Below, in pieces: positions 17,027 through 26,513 of a stretch of 64,000 nt of DNA. Numbering within the stretch: the first letter of the stretch is position 1; each line of letters begins with the position of its first letter. The stretch is from Roseomonas sp. HF4 (GTDB lineage: Bacteria > Pseudomonadota > Alphaproteobacteria > Acetobacterales > Acetobacteraceae), in assembly GCF_005222755.1 (NCBI RefSeq), contig NZ_STGD01000004.1:186001-250000 (forward strand), in the 5' to 3' direction. The translations under genes were made by a program, and so were the position numbers. The notes under the pieces were generated by a model. The model searched no databases. It was not told where the DNA came from and was given only the letters and a program-made list of their open reading frames with translations.

Positions 17027-17089
17027 AATATCCAAGTTGCCGGTTTGTTCCGCCCGAGTCGCGCGGCCGGCCTGAGGAGGAGGGGCTGG

Positions 17090-17809
17090 ATGCTCACGCG
17101 CAAGCAGCACGAGCTGCTGATGTTCATCGACCGCCATCTGCGCGACACGGGCTTCTCCCCGTCCTTCGAGGAAATGAAGGCGGCGCTCGCGCTGAAGTCG
17201 AAATCCGGCATCCACCGGCTCATCACGGCGCTGGAGGAACGCGGCTTCCTCCGCCGCCGCGCGCACCGTGCCCGCGCGCTCGAGGTCATCCGCCTGCCCG
17301 AGAACCTCGCGCCGCGCGCCAAGAATGCCGCCCGCGCGCCCGAGGCGCCGCTCGGCCCTAATGTCATCCGCGGCCCCTTCGGCACCCATGCCCCCACGCG
17401 CCCGGCGCCTGAGGCCGAGGACAACGCTTCCGTCACCCTGCCGCTGTTCGGCCGGATCGCCGCGGGCGTGCCGATCGAGGCGCTGCGCGACAACGGCGCG
17501 TCCGTCGCCGTGCCCGCTTCCCTGCTCGGCACCGGTGAGCACTACGCGCTTGAGGTCGCGGGCGATTCCATGGTCGATGCCGGCATCCTGGACGGCGACA
17601 CCGTCATCATCCATCGCGCCGAGACCGCCGAGAACGGCGCCATCGTCGTGGCGTTGGTGGACGAAAACGAGGTGACGCTGAAGCGCATCCGCCGGCGGGG
17701 CAATTCCATCGCGCTGGAGCCCGCCAACCCGCGGCATGAGACGCGCATCTTCGGCCCCGACCGGGTGAAGGTGCAGGGGCGCCTGGTCGGGCTGTTGCGG
17801 CGGTACTAA
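17090..17809 (+). CDS. lexA: SOS repressor LexA
   Basis: A 239-residue LexA. The N-terminal winged helix (about 1-70) begins [13 protein letters not shown] and includes the recognition region [17 protein letters not shown]. The self-cleavage bond is A125-G126 (RIAAGVP). The catalytic dyad is S160 (GDSM) and K198 (VTLKRI). It represses DNA-repair genes until RecA filaments trigger autoproteolysis. The linker is long and proline-rich, as in alphaproteobacteria. The ATG follows GAGGAGGAGGG. A GAAC-N7-GAAC operator upstream indicates autoregulation. It is convergent with comEC, separated by a composite hairpin repeat. Confidence 0.97.
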   Translation: MLTRKQHELLMFIDRHLRDTGFSPSFEEMKAALALKSKSGIHRLITALEERGFLRRRAHRARALEVIRLPENLAPRAKNAARAPEAPLGPNVIRGPFGTHAPTRPAPEAEDNASVTLPLFGRIAAGVPIEALRDNGASVAVPASLLGTGEHYALEVAGDSMVDAGILDGDTVIIHRAETAENGAIVVALVDENEVTLKRIRRRGNSIALEPANPRHETRIFGPDRVKVQGRLVGLLRRY

Positions 17810-17821
17810 CGCGGAAGGACA

Positions 17822-17946
17822 GGGGGAGAAGGGCACTTCTCCCCCAGGACTCGTCTCAACCTTCTTTGGCACCTGGCGTCCGGCCTCGCGGGACGGGTGC
17901 CAGAAGACAAAGAAGGGAGGGGGTTCGGGGGAGGTTCTCCTCCCCC
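17822..17946. repeat. Composite palindromic repeat, copy C
   Basis: The third copy lies between convergent lexA and comEC. A 10-bp left stem (17822-17831 with 17836-17845, loop GGCA) is followed by a central stem CCTTCTTTG/CAAAGAAGG (17860-17868 with 17908-17916) with a nested GGCACC/GGTGCC, and a right stem GGGGGAGG/CCTCCCCC (17927-17934 with 17939-17946, loop TTCT). The small GTTGC-type hairpin of copies A and B is absent. Confidence 0.85.
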
Positions 17947-17988
17947 CACCTTTGTACCGATCTTTGTAGATGTCCCGGACCGCCGCGA

Positions 17989-20139
17989 TCATTCGACAGG
18001 CGCAGGGGGCAGGTCGTCCCCGCGCGCCCGCGGCACCGGCACCGGCGGCACCCAGGGCCGCGCGCCGCGCCAGTCGCGGTCGGACACGACCTCGGCGCCC
18101 GTTTCGGTCAGCCGGACGGCGTGCGCGCCGTTCCGCCACACGGCGAAGCGGTCCACCACCTGGCTGCCGGCGCAGCGCCCCCGCACCGGCTCGGCCGAGA
18201 CGACGACCGCGGCGCGGCCGCACTGCGTATCCGCCGGGGTGCCGCGCAGCAGCACCGCCGCGCCCTGCAGGGTGCAGGCGCCGGGCGTGCAGCGGATGGC
18301 GCCGCCGGCCGCCTCGCCCTCGGTTGGCAGCGGCTGGGCCTCCACGCCGCCGAGGGCGCGTGCCCACTGGTCCCGCACGAAGCCGGATGCGCCGCGCTGG
18401 CGTTCGACCCAGAGCACACCCCCGGCGACCACGCCGATTAGCCGCGCATCGGCCGAAACCAGCAGGTCGGGCTGCCGGTGCAGTGCCGGGCTCGCCAGCG
18501 CCACGGCCAGCGCCGGCACGCCGAGCCAGCGCCAGCCCTTCCGCCACAGGCACAGCCAGCAGAGCCCGACGCCATAGAGCGCCAGCCCCCAGCCCGGCAT
18601 GGGCCGCGCGCCCTGCGCCGCGCCGGGCCAGGCGGCGACCTCGCGCGCCACGGCGAGCACGCCCTCGACCCCGAGGCCCATCAGCCACAGCCCCGGCCCG
18701 TCGAGGCCGAGCGGCATCAGTACCGCCGCCAGCATGCCCGCCGGCATCACCAGCACTGAAGTCAGCGGCACCGCGACGGCATTCGCCGCGACGCCGTACC
18801 ATTGCAGCCGACCGAAATGCGCGAGGCCGACCGGCGCCGTCGCCGCGCCCGCCAGCACCGAGGTCGCGACCAGCCCTGCCGCGAAGATCGCCGCTCGCCG
18901 CCACCAGGCACCGTCGCCGCGCAGCCGCGCCATCGGTGCCCGCAGCGCCTCCCACCCCGCGATCAGCGCCAGCACGGCGGCGAAGGACATCTGGAAGGAC
19001 GGCCCGAGGATCTGCGCCGGCGCGATCAGCAGCACCGCCGCGGCGGCAAGCGCGAGGCTGCGCATCGAGATCGCCTGCCGCCCCGCCAGCAACGCCAGCG
19101 TCACCAGCGCGGCCATGGCAAAGCTCCGCTGCATCGGCACCTGCGCGCCGGTGAGTAGCATGTAGAAACCGCCGGCCGCCAGCGCGGCCACCCCCGCCAC
19201 CACCTTGCCGTCCACGCGCAGGGCAAGGCGCCGCCACAGCGCGACCAGTAGCCGCACGATCCAGAAGGTCACCCCCATCACGATCGCGATGTGCAGCCCC
19301 GAGACGGAGAGAAGGTGCGCGAGCCCTGAATCCCGCATCGCGGCGAGGTCGGCGCGCGGGATGGCGCTCTGCCCGCCGGTCAGCAGGGCGGCGGCGACGG
19401 CGCCGGCGGCGCCGGGGATGGCGGCGGTTACGCGCGCCTCGACCGTGGCGCGCAGGCCCGAAAGTGGCGGCGCCGCGCCGGCGCCGTGTGCGACCTCCGC
19501 CGGGGCGATCGCGAAGCCCGACCCGCCCTGGCCGGCGAAGAAGGCGGCGCGCTGGAAGTCCCAGCCGCCGGGATAGGCGGGCGCCGATGGTGCCCGCACC
19601 AGTGCGCGGACGGTCAGCCGGTCCCCCGGCGCCGGCCGCGCCGGGTCGTTCGCGCGCAGCCGCACCCTTATCGTGCGCGCACCGGGCGGTTCGCCGGCCA
19701 CGAGGCGCACCTCGGCCAGGGTCACGCGGCGGCCTTCGGGCAGCAGGTCGACATCCTGCACGATGCCGTCGAGGACGACGGCGCGCATCGGCGGCACCAG
19801 TGGCGGCGGCGCCGCGGCGGCATGCAGCAGCGCCGCGCCGAAACCGAGCCAGGCCGCCGCGAGGAGCCCGATCGCCCAGCCCGCCAGCTGCGCCCGCCGC
19901 GCCACCGCCCAGGCCAGCACCGCCAGCAGTGGCGCGGGGAGCGCCATCCAGGCCGGGGGTTCGGCGCGGAGCGCGAAGTAGCCGAGCACGCCAGCCCCCA
20001 TCGCCACCGCCAGCCAGGGCGCGAGCCGTCCGCGCTCGGCCGCGAGCAGTGCGCCGGGCCAGCCGCCAGCGGCGGGGGCGACGCCGGCCCATCCGGCCGA
20101 AATGCGCGCACTGGTGCTAGGCAGGTCGATCTTCCGCAA
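17989..20139 (-). CDS. comEC: ComEC/Rec2 DNA-uptake channel protein
   Basis: A 716-residue polytopic inner-membrane protein of the ComEC/Rec2 family, the presumed channel for transforming single-stranded DNA. An N-terminal hydrophobic pair (about 40-105) precedes an OB-like periplasmic domain (about 115-235). The competence domain follows with the signature GLAHLLSVSGLHIAIVMG near 270 and many helices to about 540. The C-terminal part lacks the HxHxDH motif of a metallo-beta-lactamase nuclease, so it may not cut DNA. The only in-frame start upstream is TTG at 20139, preceded by a weak GGAAAG. It is divergent from gltX. Confidence 0.9.
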   Translation of the reverse strand: MRKIDLPSTSARISAGWAGVAPAAGGWPGALLAAERGRLAPWLAVAMGAGVLGYFALRAEPPAWMALPAPLLAVLAWAVARRAQLAGWAIGLLAAAWLGFGAALLHAAAAPPPLVPPMRAVVLDGIVQDVDLLPEGRRVTLAEVRLVAGEPPGARTIRVRLRANDPARPAPGDRLTVRALVRAPSAPAYPGGWDFQRAAFFAGQGGSGFAIAPAEVAHGAGAAPPLSGLRATVEARVTAAIPGAAGAVAAALLTGGQSAIPRADLAAMRDSGLAHLLSVSGLHIAIVMGVTFWIVRLLVALWRRLALRVDGKVVAGVAALAAGGFYMLLTGAQVPMQRSFAMAALVTLALLAGRQAISMRSLALAAAAVLLIAPAQILGPSFQMSFAAVLALIAGWEALRAPMARLRGDGAWWRRAAIFAAGLVATSVLAGAATAPVGLAHFGRLQWYGVAANAVAVPLTSVLVMPAGMLAAVLMPLGLDGPGLWLMGLGVEGVLAVAREVAAWPGAAQGARPMPGWGLALYGVGLCWLCLWRKGWRWLGVPALAVALASPALHRQPDLLVSADARLIGVVAGGVLWVERQRGASGFVRDQWARALGGVEAQPLPTEGEAAGGAIRCTPGACTLQGAAVLLRGTPADTQCGRAAVVVSAEPVRGRCAGSQVVDRFAVWRNGAHAVRLTETGAEVVSDRDWRGARPWVPPVPVPRARGDDLPPAPVE

Positions 20140-20311
20140 CTTTCCGGTTCATACTAGATCGGAATCCGGTCGCACGGCAGCGGTCTCGCCGTGCCGCCGT
20201 GCCCGACCGCGCGGCCCATGCCGTGCGGCCGCCCCCGCCCGCGCGCGGGCGGGTTCACCCCGGGTGGCGCTTCTGGTCTAAGGAAGCCCTTCGCGACCGA
20301 GCCGAGGCCTC

Positions 20312-21709
20312 ATGACCGTCCGCACCCGTTTCGCCCCTTCGCCCACCGGCTACCTGCACATCGGCGGCGCGCGCACCGCGTTGTTCAACTACCTGTTCGC
20401 CCGCCACCACAAGGGCGCCTACCTGCTGCGCATCGAGGACACGGATCGCGAACGCTCGACCCAGGCGGCGGTCGACCAGATCCTGGAAAGCCTCGCCTGG
20501 CTCGGCCTCTCGCCGGACGAGCCGCCGGTCTTCCAGGCGAGCCGCGAGGCGCGCCACGCCGAGATCGCGAACGCGCTGCTGGCCATGGGCCACGCCTATC
20601 GCTGCTGGGCGACGCCGGACGAACTGGCGCAGATGCGCGAGCAGGCCGCCGCCGAAGGCCGCCCGCCGCGCTACGATCGCCGCTGGCGCGACCGCGAGCC
20701 GGGGCCGGAGCAGCACGACGCGCCATACGCCATCCGCATCAAGGCGCCGCTGGACGGCGAGACGGTGGTGCACGACCTCGTGCAGGGGGAGGTGCGCGTG
20801 CAGAACACCGAGCTCGACGACATGATCATCCTGCGATCGGACGGGACGCCGACCTACCTGCATGCGGTGGTGGTGGACGACCACGACATGGAGATCACGC
20901 ACGTCATCCGCGGCGACGACCACCTGACCAACACCTTCCGGCAATGCATGGTCTACGACGCGATGGGCTGGCGACGGCCGCATTTCGCCCACATCCCGCT
21001 GATCCACGGCGCCGACGGGGCGAAGCTGTCGAAGCGCCACGGCGCGGTGTCGGTGCTCGAGTTCCGAGAGCAGGGCTACCTGCCGGAGGCGGTCTGCAAC
21101 TACCTGCTCCGCCTCGGCTGGGGCCATGGCGACGAGGAGATCGTGCCGCACGACCGCGCGGTCGAGCTGTTCGACGTCAAGGACGTGGGTCGTGCCGCGT
21201 CGCGCATGGACTACGCGAAGCTCACGCACCTGAACGGCGTCTATCTTCGCCAGGCGGAGGACGACCGCCTGACGCGGGAGGTGCTGCTGATCCTGGCCAA
21301 GCGCGGCGTGCTGTTCGGCACGGATGGCGGGCAGCGCGTGGGAATGCTGATGCCCGACCTCAAGGACCGCGCGCGGACGCTCGAGGAACTGGCCGGTTCT
21401 GCGGCCTTCGCCGCGCATGAGGGCCCGCCGGCGATGGAGGCGAAGGCGCTCGCGCTGCTGACGCCCGAGGCGCGTGCGCGGCTCGCGGACCTGGCCGAGT
21501 TCCTCTCGGCCGCCCCGTGGGAGAAGGCGGACCTCGAGGCGTGGCTGCGCGACTACGCCGAGGTCAAGCAGGTCAAGCTGAAGGACGTTGCGCAGCCGCT
21601 GCGCGTGGCGCTGTCGGGCAGCACCACCAGCCCGCCGATCAACGCGGTGCTCTGGGCGCTCGGGCGGGATGAGAGCCTGCTCAGGATCATCGCCGCGGCC
21701 AATGGGTGA
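20312..21709 (+). CDS. gltX: Glutamyl-tRNA synthetase
   Basis: A 465-residue class I aminoacyl-tRNA synthetase that charges tRNA with glutamate in the cytoplasm. FAPSPTGYLHIGGART at 7-22 holds the HIGH-type motif (as HIGG, usual for GluRS). GAKLSKRHG near 240 is the KMSKS-type loop. Helical anticodon-binding domains fill the last third. Length is normal. Many alphaproteobacteria have two gltX paralogues, one working on tRNA-Gln for transamidation; which type this is cannot be told here. It is divergent from comEC and ends at hairpin repeat copy D. Confidence 0.96.
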   Translation: MTVRTRFAPSPTGYLHIGGARTALFNYLFARHHKGAYLLRIEDTDRERSTQAAVDQILESLAWLGLSPDEPPVFQASREARHAEIANALLAMGHAYRCWATPDELAQMREQAAAEGRPPRYDRRWRDREPGPEQHDAPYAIRIKAPLDGETVVHDLVQGEVRVQNTELDDMIILRSDGTPTYLHAVVVDDHDMEITHVIRGDDHLTNTFRQCMVYDAMGWRRPHFAHIPLIHGADGAKLSKRHGAVSVLEFREQGYLPEAVCNYLLRLGWGHGDEEIVPHDRAVELFDVKDVGRAASRMDYAKLTHLNGVYLRQAEDDRLTREVLLILAKRGVLFGTDGGQRVGMLMPDLKDRARTLEELAGSAAFAAHEGPPAMEAKALALLTPEARARLADLAEFLSAAPWEKADLEAWLRDYAEVKQVKLKDVAQPLRVALSGSTTSPPINAVLWALGRDESLLRIIAAANG

Positions 21710-21711
21710 GG

Positions 21712-21829
21712 TCGGGGGAGGAGAACCTCCCCCGATCCCACTCCCTTCTTTGGAACTTGGGACTGATCGTCGGACTGGCGCCAAGTGCCAAAGAAGGAGG
21801 GGGGATCGGGGAGAGTTCTCTCCCCCCGA
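21712..21829. repeat. Composite palindromic repeat, copy D
   Basis: The fourth copy fills the space between convergent gltX and moeA. The left stem is 10 bp (21712-21721 with 21726-21735, loop AGAA). The central stem pairs 21744-21760 with 21781-21797 (ten pairs, one mismatch, six pairs). The right stem is GGGGAGAG/CTCTCCCC (21808-21815 with 21818-21825). The CTGGCGCC marker sits right of the loop, so the central part is inverted relative to copies A to C. Confidence 0.87.
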
Positions 21830-21832
21830 CCT

Positions 21833-23050
21833 TCACACCCCGAGATCGCCGAGAACGATCGCCTCCACCTCGCTGCCCGCCGCCAGCGCCGGCGCGAAGG
21901 GCGCGCGCAGCACCAGCGCATCCGCCCGCGCCAGCGTCGCCAGCATCGAGGAATCCTGCACCGGCGCGGGCGTCGCCAGCATCCGCCCCTCGGCGTCCAG
22001 CGACAGCGCGGCGCGCAGGTGGTCCGCGCGCCGGTCGTTCTCCGCCAGCGGCGCGGCCGTCAGCACGCGCCGTGTCGGCGGCGGCGCGCCCGGCAGGCCC
22101 GACAGCCGCGCGATCGCCGGGATCAGGAACACCACGCCGCAGACCATGGCCGAGACGGGGTTGCCCGGCAGCCCCAGCACCGGCGTGCGGCCGAGCCGGC
22201 CCCAGATGAGCGGCTTGCCCGGCCGCATCGCGATCTTCCAGAAGCCGAGCTCGAAGCCTTCGCCGCCCAGCGCCTGCTGGATCAGGTCGTGCTCGCCCAC
22301 GCTGGCGCCGCCGGTCGTGACCAGCAGGTCGAAGGCGTGGGCGGCGGCGGCGGCCTCGGCGATGGCGCGCGTGTCGTCGGGCGCGATCGGCAGCACGACC
22401 GGATCGCCGCCCGCGCCCTTCACGAGCGCGGCCAGCGCATGTGCGTTGGAGGAGACGATGCCGCCCGGCGGGATCGGGTCCCCCGGCAGCGCGATCTCGT
22501 CGCCGGTCGCGAGGATGCCGATGCGCGGGCGGCGATGCACCGCGAGCCAGGGGTTGTTCGACGCCGCGGCCAGGCCGATGTCGCGCGCCGTAAGGCGCCG
22601 CCCGGCCGACAGCACCTCGGCGCCCTCGGCGAAGTCGAGGCCCCGCCTTCGGATCCAGCGCCCGGTCTGCACCGCCTCGTTCACGCGGACGGTGCCGTCG
22701 GCGGCGGTCGCGTCCTCCTGCAGCAGGATCGCGTCCGCGCCGTCGGGCACGAAGCCGCCGGTGAAGATGCGCACCGCTTCCCCGGCGCCGACGCGGCCCG
22801 CGAAGGGGCGCCCGGCCGGGGCGGCGCCGGTCATGCGCAACACCGCGCCCGCGGTCGCGTCCGCCGCGCGCACGGCGTAGCCGTCCATGGCCGATACATC
22901 GGCCGGCGGCTGCGTCAGCCGCGCGGAGACAGGGCGCGCCAGCACGCGCCCCGCGCCCTCGGCCAGCGCGACCGTCTCGGCTGCGGTCGGCGTCAGCGCG
23001 GCGAGGATGCGCGCGCGGGCGTCCTCGACCGGCAGCAGGTCATTCGCCAC
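21833..23050 (-). CDS. moeA: Molybdopterin molybdotransferase MoeA
   Basis: A 405-residue MoeA, which inserts molybdate into adenylylated molybdopterin. Family features include [16 protein letters not shown] near residue 45, [16 protein letters not shown] near 95, an ATGDEI motif near 175, [12 protein letters not shown] near 245 and LPGNPVSAM near 300. I chose the GTG at 23050, which overlaps the end of moaC by 11 bases; the longer frame only reads through moaC. It probably supplies cofactor for molybdoenzymes such as the YedY-like protein at 58801. It is convergent with gltX. Confidence 0.94.
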   Translation of the reverse strand: MANDLLPVEDARARILAALTPTAAETVALAEGAGRVLARPVSARLTQPPADVSAMDGYAVRAADATAGAVLRMTGAAPAGRPFAGRVGAGEAVRIFTGGFVPDGADAILLQEDATAADGTVRVNEAVQTGRWIRRRGLDFAEGAEVLSAGRRLTARDIGLAAASNNPWLAVHRRPRIGILATGDEIALPGDPIPPGGIVSSNAHALAALVKGAGGDPVVLPIAPDDTRAIAEAAAAAHAFDLLVTTGGASVGEHDLIQQALGGEGFELGFWKIAMRPGKPLIWGRLGRTPVLGLPGNPVSAMVCGVVFLIPAIARLSGLPGAPPPTRRVLTAAPLAENDRRADHLRAALSLDAEGRMLATPAPVQDSSMLATLARADALVLRAPFAPALAAGSEVEAIVLGDLGV

Positions 23051-23510
23051 GGAACTCGCCCGACTTGCCGCCGGCCTTGTGGACCAGGCGCACATCCTCG
23101 ATGCGCATGCCACGGTCCACCGCCTTGACCATGTCATAGACGGTGAGCGCGGCGACGCTGACCGCGGTCAGCGCCTCCATCTCGACGCCGGTCTTGCCGG
23201 TGAGCTTCACGGTGGCCTCGATCGCGACGGCGTCCTCGCCTTCCGGTTCGAGATCCACCGTGACCTTGCTGATCATCAACGGGTGGCAGAGCGGAATGAG
23301 GTCGGAGGTCTTCTTCGCCGCCATGATGCCGGCGATGCGCGCGACGCCGAGAACGTCGCCCTTACCCGCGCGGCCCTCGCGGATCAGCGCCAGCGTGGCC
23401 GGCTGCATCACGATGCGCCCGCGCGCGGTGGCGCTGCGCACCGTCTCGTCCTTGGCCGAGACATCCACCATAGCGGCGCGCCCGGCGGCGTCGAAATGGG
23501 TCAGCGCCAT
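23040..23510 (-). CDS. moaC: Cyclic pyranopterin monophosphate synthase MoaC
   Basis: A 156-residue MoaC, which converts the MoaA product to cyclic pyranopterin monophosphate in molybdenum cofactor synthesis. Typical motifs are [14 protein letters not shown] at 14-27, [13 protein letters not shown] near 66-78 with the active-site histidine, [21 protein letters not shown], and KAVDRGM with the catalytic lysine and aspartate. Length matches the family. It lies 10 bases after trpC on the same strand and overlaps moeA, an arrangement conserved in alphaproteobacteria. Confidence 0.96.
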   Translation of the reverse strand: MALTHFDAAGRAAMVDVSAKDETVRSATARGRIVMQPATLALIREGRAGKGDVLGVARIAGIMAAKKTSDLIPLCHPLMISKVTVDLEPEGEDAVAIEATVKLTGKTGVEMEALTAVSVAALTVYDMVKAVDRGMRIEDVRLVHKAGGKSGEFRGE

Positions 23511-23520
23511 GGAGCGGCGC

Positions 23521-24360
23521 TCAGCGCGCGTTGACCAGGTCGCGCGCGGCGGCGGTGACGTCGTCCTGCCGCATCAGGTGTTCGCCCACCAGGATGCAAT
23601 GCGCCCCGGCCATCGCCATGCGGCGCACGTCGGCGGGGGTGCGGATGCCGCTTTCCGCCACCGGCAGGCGGTCGGCGGGCACGAGCGGCGCCAGCGCCTC
23701 GGTCGTCGCGATGTCGGTCTGCAGCGTGCGCAGGTCGCGGTTGTTGATGCCGATGAGCCGCGTGTTGAGACCGAGTGCGCGATCGAGCTCCTTGCGGTCG
23801 TGCACCTCGGCCAGCACCGCCATGTCGAGCGAACGGGCAAGTTCCAGCAGTTCCGCCGCCATGTCGTCCGACAGGCAGGCCATGATCAGCAGGATGGCGT
23901 CGGCGCCCATCGCGCGCGCCTCGAAGACCTGCCAGGGGTGGATCATGAAGTCCTTGCGCAGCACGGGCAGGGAACAGGCCGCGCGCGCGCCTTCCAGATG
24001 CTCCCGCGCGCCCTGGAAATAGGGGGCGTCGGTCAGGATCGACAGGCACGCGGCGCCGCCCTCCTCATAGGCCTTCGCCAGCGCCGGCGGGTCGAAGGGG
24101 TCGCGGATCAGCCCGCCGGAGGGCGATGCGCGCTTGATCTCGGCGATCAGCCCCGTGCGGCCCTCCCCGATCCGGGCGCAGAGGGCACCCACGAAATCGC
24201 GCACCGGGGGCGCATGCGCCGCGGCGCGCTCGATCTCGGATTGCGAGGTCGCGGCCATGCGCTCGGCAACCTCCTTCTCCTTGTCGGCGACGATGCGGAC
24301 CAGGACATCGGGGACCGAGACGATGCCGGCGGCGGTGGTCACGACATGGGGGGCGTTCAT
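23521..24360 (-). CDS. trpC: Indole-3-glycerol phosphate synthase
   Basis: A 279-residue TIM-barrel enzyme closing the indole ring in tryptophan synthesis. [13 protein letters not shown] near 75 contains the catalytic lysine of strand 2, [17 protein letters not shown] near 135 the second lysine, INNRDL near 205 and [11 protein letters not shown] near 235 the phosphate-binding end. A 20-residue N-terminal extension precedes the core. The start overlaps the trpD stop (ATGA), indicating coupled translation. It is monofunctional, not fused to TrpF. Confidence 0.96.
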   Translation of the reverse strand: MNAPHVVTTAAGIVSVPDVLVRIVADKEKEVAERMAATSQSEIERAAAHAPPVRDFVGALCARIGEGRTGLIAEIKRASPSGGLIRDPFDPPALAKAYEEGGAACLSILTDAPYFQGAREHLEGARAACSLPVLRKDFMIHPWQVFEARAMGADAILLIMACLSDDMAAELLELARSLDMAVLAEVHDRKELDRALGLNTRLIGINNRDLRTLQTDIATTEALAPLVPADRLPVAESGIRTPADVRRMAMAGAHCILVGEHLMRQDDVTAAARDLVNAR

Positions 24361-25382
24361 GCGGCGGCGTCCTTGGGGGGGCAGAGGGCGCGGAGGCGCG
24401 TGAGTACGCCAAGCGCCGTCCCTTCGTCTATCGCGCGGGCGGCCAGCGCCGCGCCCTCGCGCAGGTCGGCGGCGCGGTCGGCCACGATCAGCGACGCCGC
24501 GGCGTTCAGCAGCACGACATCGCGGTAGGGTCCGGGCGCGCCGCGCAGCAAGGCTTCGAGCGCCGCGGCATTCTCGGCCGGGTCGCCGCCCTTGAGCGCC
24601 GAGGCGGGCGCGCGCGCCAGCCCGGCATCCTCCGGCACCACGGTGAAGTCGCGGAGCGACCCGTCGGGCTCGAGGGCCACCACCTGGCTCTCGCCGGCGA
24701 GCGTCAGCTCGTCGAGCCCCTGGCCATGCACTAGCCACGCGCGCTCCGTGCCGAGGCGGCCGAGCGCCTCGGCCATCGGGCGCAGCCATTCGGGGGCGAA
24801 GGCGCCGGTCATCTGGCGCCGCACGCGCGCGGGGTTCGCGAGCGGGCCCAGCAGGTTGAAGATGGTGCGCGTGCCGAGTTCCACCCGCGGCCCGGCCGCA
24901 TGGCGCATCGAGGCATGGTGCCGTGGCGCCATGAGGAAGACCATGCCGGCGTCGCGCAGCACGCCCGGCAGGCGCTCGAAGGGCAGGTCGAGCGAGATGC
25001 CGAGCGCCGAGAGCGCGTCCGCCGCGCCCGAGCGCGAGGACAGCGCCCGGTTGCCGTGCTTGGCGACCGGCACGCCCGCGCCCGCCACCACCATGGCCGC
25101 CGCCGTGCTGATGTTGAGCGTGCCCGCCGCGTCGCCGCCGGTGCCGACGATGTCCATCGCATCGGCCGGCGCCTCGACCGCCACCATGCGCGCGCGCATG
25201 GCACGCACGGCGCCGGTCATCTCGGCCACCGTCTCGCCGCGTACGCGCAGGGCCATCAGCAGGCCGGCGATCTGCGCGGGCGTCGCCTCGCCGCCCATGA
25301 TGATGCCGAAGGCGTCCTCGGCCTCGGATTCCGAAAGGCGTTCGGCGGCGGCGAGGCGCGCCAGGATGGGCTTGAGGGACAT
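24357..25382 (-). CDS. trpD: Anthranilate phosphoribosyltransferase
   Basis: A 341-residue TrpD that joins anthranilate to phosphoribosyl pyrophosphate. The PRPP loop [13 protein letters not shown] lies near 81-93, followed by [15 protein letters not shown] near 108-122; [11 protein letters not shown] and the [12 protein letters not shown] segment complete the active site. Length is usual. It stands five bases after trpG and overlaps trpC, forming trpGDC with moaC and moeA downstream on the same strand. Confidence 0.96.
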   Translation of the reverse strand: MSLKPILARLAAAERLSESEAEDAFGIIMGGEATPAQIAGLLMALRVRGETVAEMTGAVRAMRARMVAVEAPADAMDIVGTGGDAAGTLNISTAAAMVVAGAGVPVAKHGNRALSSRSGAADALSALGISLDLPFERLPGVLRDAGMVFLMAPRHHASMRHAAGPRVELGTRTIFNLLGPLANPARVRRQMTGAFAPEWLRPMAEALGRLGTERAWLVHGQGLDELTLAGESQVVALEPDGSLRDFTVVPEDAGLARAPASALKGGDPAENAAALEALLRGAPGPYRDVVLLNAAASLIVADRAADLREGAALAARAIDEGTALGVLTRLRALCPPKDAAA

Positions 25383-25387
25383 GGCGC

Positions 25388-25981
25388 TCAGGCAGGGACG
25401 GGCAGGCGGGCGCCGGCGAGGGTCAGGAAGTTGCGCAGCAGGTCGTGGCCATGGGCGGAGGCGATGCTCTCCGGGTGGAACTGCACGCCCGAGATCGGCA
25501 GGTCGCGATGCTTCAGGCCCATCACCAGCCCGTCCTCGGTCCAGGCCGTGACGTCGAGGCAGTCGGGCATCGAGCCGCGCTCCACGATCAGGGAATGGTA
25601 GCGCGTGGCCGCGAAGGGGGAGGGGATGCCGGCGAAGACGTCGCGCCCGGCGTGATGCACCTGCCAGACCTTGCCGTGTACGGGTTCCGGGGCGCGGATC
25701 ACCCGGCCCCCGAAGGCCTGCCCGATCGCCTGGTGGCCTAGGCAGACGCCGAGCACGGGCAGCCGCGCCTCGGCGGCGAGCGCGATCAGCGGCAGGCAGA
25801 TGCCCGCTTCGTTCGGCGTGCAGGGGCCGGGAGAGAGCACGACCGCCTCGGGCTTCATCGCGAGAACGCCCTGCGGGTCTATCGCGTCGTTCCGCCGCAC
25901 CTCCACCTGCGCCCCGAGGTCGCCCAGGAAGTGGAAAAGGTTGAAGGTGAAACTGTCGTAGTTGTCGATCAGCAGGATCAT
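25388..25981 (-). CDS. trpG: Anthranilate synthase glutamine amidotransferase subunit
   Basis: A 197-residue class I glutamine amidotransferase that feeds ammonia to TrpE; similar proteins (PabA) also serve folate synthesis. [15 protein letters not shown] starts the protein, [12 protein letters not shown] follows, [10 protein letters not shown] holds the nucleophilic cysteine and VQFHPESI the His-Glu pair. The ATG at 25981 is the conserved start; the longer open frame reads into a palindromic repeat. trpG is separated from trpE by a glycosyltransferase and a small divergent gene, so it probably has its own promoter in 25982-26312. No tryptophan-codon leader is visible there. Confidence 0.95.
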   Translation of the reverse strand: MILLIDNYDSFTFNLFHFLGDLGAQVEVRRNDAIDPQGVLAMKPEAVVLSPGPCTPNEAGICLPLIALAAEARLPVLGVCLGHQAIGQAFGGRVIRAPEPVHGKVWQVHHAGRDVFAGIPSPFAATRYHSLIVERGSMPDCLDVTAWTEDGLVMGLKHRDLPISGVQFHPESIASAHGHDLLRNFLTLAGARLPVPA

Positions 25982-26063
25982 GGCGCGTGATCCTTGGACC
26001 CGACGCGCGGGGGAATCAAGGTCGGCGTCTGGCGACCCGGTTCCCCTCGGCGTGGCGAGAGAC

Positions 26064-26192
26064 TGAAGCAAGATCCGATCAGATGGATACATCCGATCGG
26101 ATATCTCGCTTTAGAAGGCATATGGTCCCGAACAGCTTATGCCCGATCGGCGGAACCGCTCAGCGGTTCCATCCGATCGGGCGCTCCTCTAG
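26064..26192. repeat. Composite ATCCGATC palindromic element
   Basis: The upstream region of trpG carries two joined elements related to the one at 14626-14675. The first (26064-26114) holds ATCCGATC twice (26073-26080, 26091-26098) inside near-matching ends, CTGAAGC and GCTTTAG. The second contains CCGATCGG at both sides of a perfect 9-bp hairpin, GGAACCGCT/AGCGGTTCC (26152-26170), and ends CCGATCGGGCGCT-C-CTCTAG, nearly the same right end as the earlier copy. The rest of 25982-26312 shows no gene. Confidence 0.75.
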
Positions 26193-26312
26193 CCTGCGCG
26201 GGGGCCGGAGGTCGCCGAACACCGGCACGGCGCATCGGCCGGACGACCCCGGCGTGGCGCCGCCGCGCGCGGCCCGCGAAGGGGAGGATGCGGTGGTCCG
26301 GGAGAGCCAGGC

Positions 26313-26504
26313 GTGACGGAACTGCTTGACGGGCTGACATGGACGGTGCCGGTCGCGATGGTCGTGCTGGCCGTCGCGGGCGAGGTCGTCCGCCGGACCG
26401 GGCGGCCGTGGCTCGGGCGCGGCATGATCTGGGCGGCGCTGCTCGCCAGCGCGGCCTGGACGCTCCTGCACCTGGCCGAGATGATGGCCATCGTCGGGCG
26501 CTGA
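26313..26504 (+). CDS. Small two-helix membrane protein
   Basis: A 63-residue predicted inner-membrane protein with hydrophobic helices at about 10-26 and 38-58 and a basic loop (RRTGRPWLGR) between. The start is GTG with GGGAG nearby. It lies divergent from trpG and convergent with the glycosyltransferase gene, nine bases from its stop. No family is recognised. Hydrophobic pattern and tight packing favour a real gene, but a chance frame is possible. Confidence 0.5.
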   Translation: MTELLDGLTWTVPVAMVVLAVAGEVVRRTGRPWLGRGMIWAALLASAAWTLLHLAEMMAIVGR

Positions 26505-26513
26505 GGCCCCGCG

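Noticed and set aside
16886-20092. 1068-codon minus-strand open frame across lexA and comEC
   Set aside because: It is in a shifted frame over comEC and antisense to lexA, has Arg/Gly/Ala-rich shadow composition and no motif.
20140-20180. Second SOS box in the comEC/gltX divergent region
   Set aside because: A single GTTC occurs near 20150 but no second GTTC at seven-base spacing.
25982-26312. Search for a tryptophan-codon leader before trpG
   Set aside because: No short ORF with adjacent TGG codons and no terminator were found; only the palindromic elements are present.
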